A program made the translations under genes and the position numbers. A DNA stretch of 27,018 nt from assembly GCA_035997045.1 (NCBI GenBank), contig DASYIY010000062.1:1-27018 (forward strand). Reading direction: 5' to 3'. Source of the DNA: VRUE01 sp035997045 (lineage in GTDB: Bacteria; Actinomycetota; Thermoleophilia; Solirubrobacterales; 70-9). Positions 23,108-27,018 of the stretch are shown here, piece by piece. The notes beneath the pieces were generated by a model. The model had not been told where the DNA came from, did no database searches, and was given only the letters and a program-made list of their open reading frames with translations. Each line of letters starts with the position of its first letter. The stretch's first letter is position 1.

Positions 23108-23652
23108 TCCTGACCCCGAAGATCGTCGCCCGCATCGTCGCGATCTGCATGCTCGGCGTGCTTCTGCAGCTCTCCTTCTTCTCGCGGGTCGAACTCTTCC
23201 ACGTCAGTCCCGACATCCTGCCCGCCCTGGTCGTTTGCCTGGGGCTGCTCGGCGGCAGCATGACCGGCGCCGTCAGCGGCTTCTCGATCGGCTTCTTCCT
23301 CGACTGCCTGCTGGTCGAGGCGCTCGGGATCAGCTCCCTGGTCCTGCTTGGGATCGGCTACCTCGCCGGCCTCTTCCGCGAGCGCTTCGAGATCCACAGC
23401 TCACTCGTGCCCGCCCTTCTCTGCATGGGGCTGACGATGCTTGCCGAGCTCGGTTTCGGCCTGATCCAGCTTCTGCTCGGACTTGACGCTCCGCTCAGTA
23501 CCTTGATAATTCGTGACCTGCTCTTGAAGAGCGTCTACGCCTTCTTCCTCGGCTGGCCGATCTACCTCGGCATGCGGCGGGCCCTGCGCCCGGCCCTGGT
23601 CGACGATCCGAAAGTGCAGCGGCGTCGCCAGCCAACGGTGCTGGGGGCCTGA
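23104..23652 (+). CDS. mreD: Rod shape-determining protein MreD
   Basis: The product is 182 residues, almost entirely hydrophobic with five or six transmembrane helices. Typical features are the Pro-containing HVSPDILPALVVCLGLLGG segment and GFSIGFFLDCLLVEALGISSLVLLGIGYLAG. It is the integral membrane partner of MreC in the elongasome. The ATGA overlap with mreC shows translational coupling. The last 25 residues (RRALRPALVDDPKVQRRRQ) are basic and cytoplasmic. MreD is recognised mainly by topology and gene order because the family is poorly conserved. Confidence 0.92.
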   Translation: MILTPKIVARIVAICMLGVLLQLSFFSRVELFHVSPDILPALVVCLGLLGGSMTGAVSGFSIGFFLDCLLVEALGISSLVLLGIGYLAGLFRERFEIHSSLVPALLCMGLTMLAELGFGLIQLLLGLDAPLSTLIIRDLLLKSVYAFFLGWPIYLGMRRALRPALVDDPKVQRRRQPTVLGA

Positions 23653-23659
23653 GAAAGCG

Positions 23660-25525
23660 ATGTATCTCCGCTCCGACGAGCGTGGCCCGGCGATGACCAA
23701 CCGGCTGGCGCTGCGGATCGCGCTTTTCGGGGGTGTTGCTGTTGTGCTCTTCGCGGTCCTCTTCTTTCGCCTCTGGCTGCTGCAGGTGCTCGACGGCGAA
23801 AAGTACCTCGCGGAAGCGAAGAACAACCGCACCCGCTCCTACCGGGTCAGCGCCCCGCGCGGCGAGATTCTCGACCGCAACGGCAAAGTGCTGGTCGCCA
23901 ACCGCACCAGCCTGGCACTTCAGGTCAACCCCCGCAAACTTCCCGAAGACCCAGCCCAGCGCCGGGCCGAGCTCTCGCATCTGGCCGGCCTCACCCACAG
24001 CACCTTGCGCCGCGTGCGCAAGACGATGCACAAAGAGCTGAAGCTGGCGCCCGCGGCGCCGGTGACCCTGCGCCAAGACGTCGGCCATTACCTCGTCTAC
24101 TACCTGCAGGAAAACCAGAGCCGCTTTCCCGGGGTCGAGACGCAGCGGGTCTTCGTCCGCGACTACCCGGACGGGACCCTGGCCGCCCACGTCCTCGGCA
24201 GCGTTGGCGAGATCGAAGAAGAACAGCTGAAAGAACCGCGCCATCGGGATCTGCAGCCGGGCGACAAAATCGGCCAGAGCGGGGTCGAGGACATCTACGA
24301 TCGCTATCTGCGCGGGAAGCCCGGCCTGACCAGGGTCCAGGTCGACGCCTTCGGCGAGCCGACCCCGAACGGGCACCTCGTCAACAAGCCACCCTCGCCG
24401 GGAGACAGCCTCAAGCTCTCGATCGACGAAAAAGTACAGGCGGCGGGCGAAGCGGCGCTCTCGGAACGCGGCCTCCCCGGCGGCTTCATCACGATGGACG
24501 TGCACAGCGGCGAAATCCTCGGCCTCGGCTCGTTCCCGACCTTCGAACCGGCCCTCTTCACCCGGCCGCTGACCCAGAAGCAGGTCGACGACACCTACCG
24601 CAATCCCGCCGGGCCGCTGGTCGACCGGGTGACCGCCGGCCTCTACCCGACCGGCTCGACCTTCAAGCTCATAACCGCGATTGCCGCCCTCGAAAGCGGC
24701 AAATTGTCGCTGGGCGAAGTGATCGACGATCCCGGTCAGCTGGTCGTCGGCGAACAGGTATTCAAAAACGCGGGGGAAGCGGCCAACGGAGCGGTCAGTC
24801 TGGTCTCCGCGCTCGAAGTGTCCTCGGACGTCTTCTTCTACACGCTCGGCCTGCGCATGTGGAACACCGGCAAGCTTCAGCACTGGGCGCACGCGCTCGG
24901 CATCGGCCGGCCGACCGGAATCGACCTGCCGGGTGCCGAAGAAGGCCTGCTGCCCTCCCGGCACTGGCGCAACCGGCTCTACAAGGAAGGCGAAACCGAT
25001 CGGCCTTGGTCGGCCGGCGACAACGTGCAGCTCGCCACCGGGCAGGGCGATCTGCAGACCAACCCGCTGCAGATGGCGGTCGCCTACGCGACGCTGGCCA
25101 ACGGCGGCACCGTTGTCACCCCGCACGTCGGCAAGGAAATCGACGATCCCGCCGGCCGGGTGCTGAAGGAATTCGATCCCAAGCCGCGCCGCCACGTCCA
25201 CATCGACCCCCAGTACCGGGCGGCGATCCTCGAAGGGCTGCACGATGCCGCGCAGAACGGCGCCGGCACCTCATTCGACACCTTCGGCAGCTTTCCGATC
25301 CCGGTCGCCGGCAAGACCGGCACCGCCCAGCGCCCGCCTCACCTGGACCAGTCTTGGTACGGCGTCCTCGCTCCCTATCCGAATCCGCGTATCGTCACCT
25401 TCGTGACCATGGAGGAAGGCGGCTTCGGCGACGAATCGGCGGCGCCCGCGGCAAAGAAGATTCTCGAAGCGTATTTCGCGGGCCGGCTCGCGAAAGAAGC
25501 CGGTTCCGCGGAAGGCGAAGGCTGA
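23660..25525 (+). CDS. mrdA: Penicillin-binding protein 2 (class B transpeptidase of the elongasome)
   Basis: The product is 621 residues. One N-terminal membrane helix (ALFGGVAVVLFAVLFFRLWLL) is followed by the PBP dimerisation domain (SAPRGEILDRNGKVLVANR, QSGVEDIYDRYLRGKPG). The transpeptidase domain has the three active-site boxes: S333-TFK, S388-S-D and K552-TGT. It cross-links lateral-wall peptidoglycan as partner of RodA. The start at 23660 lies 7 bp after mreD; an internal ATG at 23693 would drop 11 residues but keep the helix. Its stop overlaps the rodA start (TGATG), so mrdA and rodA are coupled. Confidence 0.96.
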   Translation: MYLRSDERGPAMTNRLALRIALFGGVAVVLFAVLFFRLWLLQVLDGEKYLAEAKNNRTRSYRVSAPRGEILDRNGKVLVANRTSLALQVNPRKLPEDPAQRRAELSHLAGLTHSTLRRVRKTMHKELKLAPAAPVTLRQDVGHYLVYYLQENQSRFPGVETQRVFVRDYPDGTLAAHVLGSVGEIEEEQLKEPRHRDLQPGDKIGQSGVEDIYDRYLRGKPGLTRVQVDAFGEPTPNGHLVNKPPSPGDSLKLSIDEKVQAAGEAALSERGLPGGFITMDVHSGEILGLGSFPTFEPALFTRPLTQKQVDDTYRNPAGPLVDRVTAGLYPTGSTFKLITAIAALESGKLSLGEVIDDPGQLVVGEQVFKNAGEAANGAVSLVSALEVSSDVFFYTLGLRMWNTGKLQHWAHALGIGRPTGIDLPGAEEGLLPSRHWRNRLYKEGETDRPWSAGDNVQLATGQGDLQTNPLQMAVAYATLANGGTVVTPHVGKEIDDPAGRVLKEFDPKPRRHVHIDPQYRAAILEGLHDAAQNGAGTSFDTFGSFPIPVAGKTGTAQRPPHLDQSWYGVLAPYPNPRIVTFVTMEEGGFGDESAAPAAKKILEAYFAGRLAKEAGSAEGEG

Positions 25526-26721
25526 TGTACGCGACCCGTGCGCGCCAGGGCCGGCCGGAGCCGTTCGCGGTCCATCCTGGCATCGCCGAGCGCCTCGGCC
25601 TTCCCTACATGGACGGCGCCCTGGCGCTGGCCGGCACCGCCCTCGCCGCCTTCAGCGTCTTCGTGCTGAGCCAGGCGACCCGCCAGGACGTGCCGGGCGA
25701 CCCCTACTACTACGCCGACCGCCAGGGCATCTACGCTGCCCTCGGCATCGTCGGCATGTACCTCCTCACCCGCATCGACTACTCGCGCTTCCGCGAGCTG
25801 CGGGTCGGCATTTACACCTTCCTCTGCGTCAGCGTCTCGCTCGTCTTCGTCTTCGGCTTCGCGGCGCGCGGCTCGCGGCGCTCCTTCGAACTTCCCTTTT
25901 TCAGCTTCCAGCCATCTGAGCTCGGCAAGGTCCTTCTCGTCTTGGCCCTTGCCGGGTTCGTCATCGATGGCGCCAGGAGCGGGTCTGAGAGGCAGCGCAC
26001 GGTGCGCTACCTCTGCCTCGGCCTGGCACCGGCTGCGCTTGTATTTCTGCAGCCGGACCTCGGCACCGCTTTGGTGTTCGGGGCAATCACCCTCGCCGTG
26101 ATGTACGTGGGGGGCGTCCGCTGGACGCACTTCGCGGTGATCGGCGCGGCCTTCGTCGCGATTACAGCGGCGGTCCTCGTGGTGGCGCCCGCAGTGGGCA
26201 CACCGGTTCTGAAGGGTTACCAGGCACAGAGGCTCACCTCTTTCCTGCACCCCAGCGCGGACCCCAGCGACGCGGGCTACCAGCAAAATCAGGCCAAGAT
26301 CGCGATCGGTTCCGGGGAGAAGACCGGCCGAGGCGATCGGGCCACCCAGACGCGGCTCGACTTCGTCCCTGAGCGGCACACCGACTTCATCTTTGCGGTG
26401 ATCGGTGAGCGCTACGGATTCGTTGGAGCCGCCCTGGTCCTATCCCTATACGCCCTGCTGATCTGGCGGGCGCTGCGGATTGTGACCCTCTCGAAGAACT
26501 CTTACGGGACCTTGGTGGCAGGTGGCATCGCCGCCATGCTGCTCTTCCAGGTCTTCGTAAACGTGGGGATGAACCTCGGGATCATGCCGATCACCGGGAT
26601 ACCCCTGCCGCTGATGAGCTACGGGGGGTCGTCTGTACTGGCGACCTTCCTGGCGATCGGCGTCCTTCAGAGCATTCACATGCAAGCGCGGCTCAGCCAG
26701 AAAGGCAGGTTCGCCTGGTGA
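25525..26721 (+). CDS. rodA: SEDS peptidoglycan glycosyltransferase RodA
   Basis: The product is 398 residues from ATG 25525, which overlaps the mrdA stop. It has about ten transmembrane helices. SEDS hallmarks: FSFQPSELGKVLLVLALAGF, LQPDLGTALVFGAI, DFVPERHTDFIFAVIGERYGFVGAA with the catalytic Asp at about 287, and GIMPITGIPLPLMSYGGSSVLATFLAIGVLQSI. It polymerises lipid II into glycan strands for lateral wall growth together with PBP2. The frame is open far upstream inside mrdA, but the family N-terminus and coupling fix the start. The loop usually reading GxGLG is here GSGEKTGRGDRATQTRLDF, a small departure. Confidence 0.96.
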   Translation: MYATRARQGRPEPFAVHPGIAERLGLPYMDGALALAGTALAAFSVFVLSQATRQDVPGDPYYYADRQGIYAALGIVGMYLLTRIDYSRFRELRVGIYTFLCVSVSLVFVFGFAARGSRRSFELPFFSFQPSELGKVLLVLALAGFVIDGARSGSERQRTVRYLCLGLAPAALVFLQPDLGTALVFGAITLAVMYVGGVRWTHFAVIGAAFVAITAAVLVVAPAVGTPVLKGYQAQRLTSFLHPSADPSDAGYQQNQAKIAIGSGEKTGRGDRATQTRLDFVPERHTDFIFAVIGERYGFVGAALVLSLYALLIWRALRIVTLSKNSYGTLVAGGIAAMLLFQVFVNVGMNLGIMPITGIPLPLMSYGGSSVLATFLAIGVLQSIHMQARLSQKGRFAW

Positions 26722-26750
26722 CCCCTAGAAGGGGGCCAGACGTGCGTACC

Positions 26751-26756
26751 TACTCT
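26751..26756 (+). promoter_or_regulatory. Putative -10 element of the rne/rng gene
   Basis: TACTCT fits the TAnnnT pattern but lies 16 nt before the ATG at 26773, so a short leader rather than a leaderless mRNA is expected. Confidence 0.3.
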
Positions 26757-26772
26757 GAACTGAGCTAACTCA

Positions 26773-27018
26773 ATGAAAAAGACAATTCTGGTCTCCGCCG
26801 ATCGTGGCGAGACCCGCGTGGCCGTCCTCGAGTCGAAGACCAAAGGCGGCAATCGCGACGTGGCGGAGCTCTACATAGAGCGACGCGGCCGGCGCTCGAT
26901 CGTCGGCAACATCTACAAGGGCAAGGTCGACAACGTCCTGCCCGGCATGGAGGCCGCCTTCGTCGACATCGGCCTCGAGCGCAACGGCTTCCTGCACGTC
27001 GACGAGATCGTCCTGCCC
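26773..27018 (+). CDS. rng: Ribonuclease E/G family protein, N-terminal part (gene runs off the window)
   Basis: The 82 visible residues read KKTILVSADRGETRVAVLE, then ELYIERRGRRSIVGNIYKGKVDNVLPGMEAAFVDIGLERNGFLHVDEI. This is the S1-domain-containing N-terminus of the Rne/Rng endoribonucleases, which cut single-stranded RNA during mRNA decay and rRNA processing. The catalytic DNase I-like core and zinc link lie outside. rne/rng downstream of mreBCD-mrdA-rodA is a common gene order. Whether it is an RNase E or RNase G type cannot be decided from this part. Confidence 0.93.
   Translation, partial: MKKTILVSADRGETRVAVLESKTKGGNRDVAELYIERRGRRSIVGNIYKGKVDNVLPGMEAAFVDIGLERNGFLHVDEIVLP

Noticed and set aside
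23495..25243. 582-codon open frame antisense to mrdA
   Set aside because: mrdA has all transpeptidase motifs on the other strand; the antisense product is compositionally biased and unrelated to any family.

Overview
The window is high-GC bacterial DNA. It carries a conserved actinobacterial core: tig, clpP, clpX, valS, folC, ndk, maf, mreB, mreC, mreD, mrdA, rodA and the start of rne/rng. Gene order, start-codon usage, leaderless-type promoters and a secreted protein with an N-terminal segment reading LTYANVMSTIAVFFLVAGG suggest Actinomycetota, most likely class Thermoleophilia (Solirubrobacterales-like). The phylum is fairly safe; the class is inference.

Layout. (1) 1-1192: the 5' end of a GH15 glycosidase gene on the minus strand, divergent from a ctaG-type cytochrome oxidase assembly gene, followed by a possible 36-residue ORF. 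(2) 1282-3836: trigger factor, ClpP and a secreted M23 peptidase whose start codon appears to be CTG overlapping the clpP stop. (3) About 3840-13560: an accessory stretch lying between clpP and clpX. It holds an unknown protein, a secreted NlpC/P60 hydrolase with three nearly identical 38-residue repeats, a CAP/SCP-like secreted protein, an Ala/Lys-repeat surface protein with a strong terminator, and a two-gene module of an SMC/RloC-like ATPase with a CxxC hook plus an Mrr-like PD-(D/E)xK nuclease. (4) 13560-14003: a GNAT acetyltransferase on the minus strand. (5) 14148-19396: clpX (apparent CTG start), valS, folC (apparent ATA start) and a 42-residue membrane protein. (6) 19460-21103: a membrane-anchored double zinc ribbon protein, ndk and maf. 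(7) 21168-26721: the rod-shape and elongasome genes mreB, mreC, mreD, mrdA and rodA, then rne/rng running off the end.

How the parts fit. The core blocks cover protein quality control (Tig folds nascent chains, ClpXP degrades), valyl-tRNA charging, folate polyglutamylation, nucleotide balance and clean-up (Ndk, Maf), and lateral cell-wall synthesis (MreBCD scaffold, RodA glycosyltransferase, PBP2 transpeptidase). The accessory stretch adds envelope and secreted proteins and a candidate nucleic-acid-targeting defence module.

Three points stand out. First, three genes (M23 peptidase, clpX, folC) show family-typical N-termini reaching upstream of any ATG/GTG/TTG, to CTG, CTG and ATA respectively. 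Second, at least seven transcription-unit starts carry a TAnnnT hexamer 7-9 nt before the start codon, the signature of leaderless mRNAs. Third, the SMC-like ATPase has its N-terminal segment in another frame, ending in an ATGA overlap with the best start of the large ORF.
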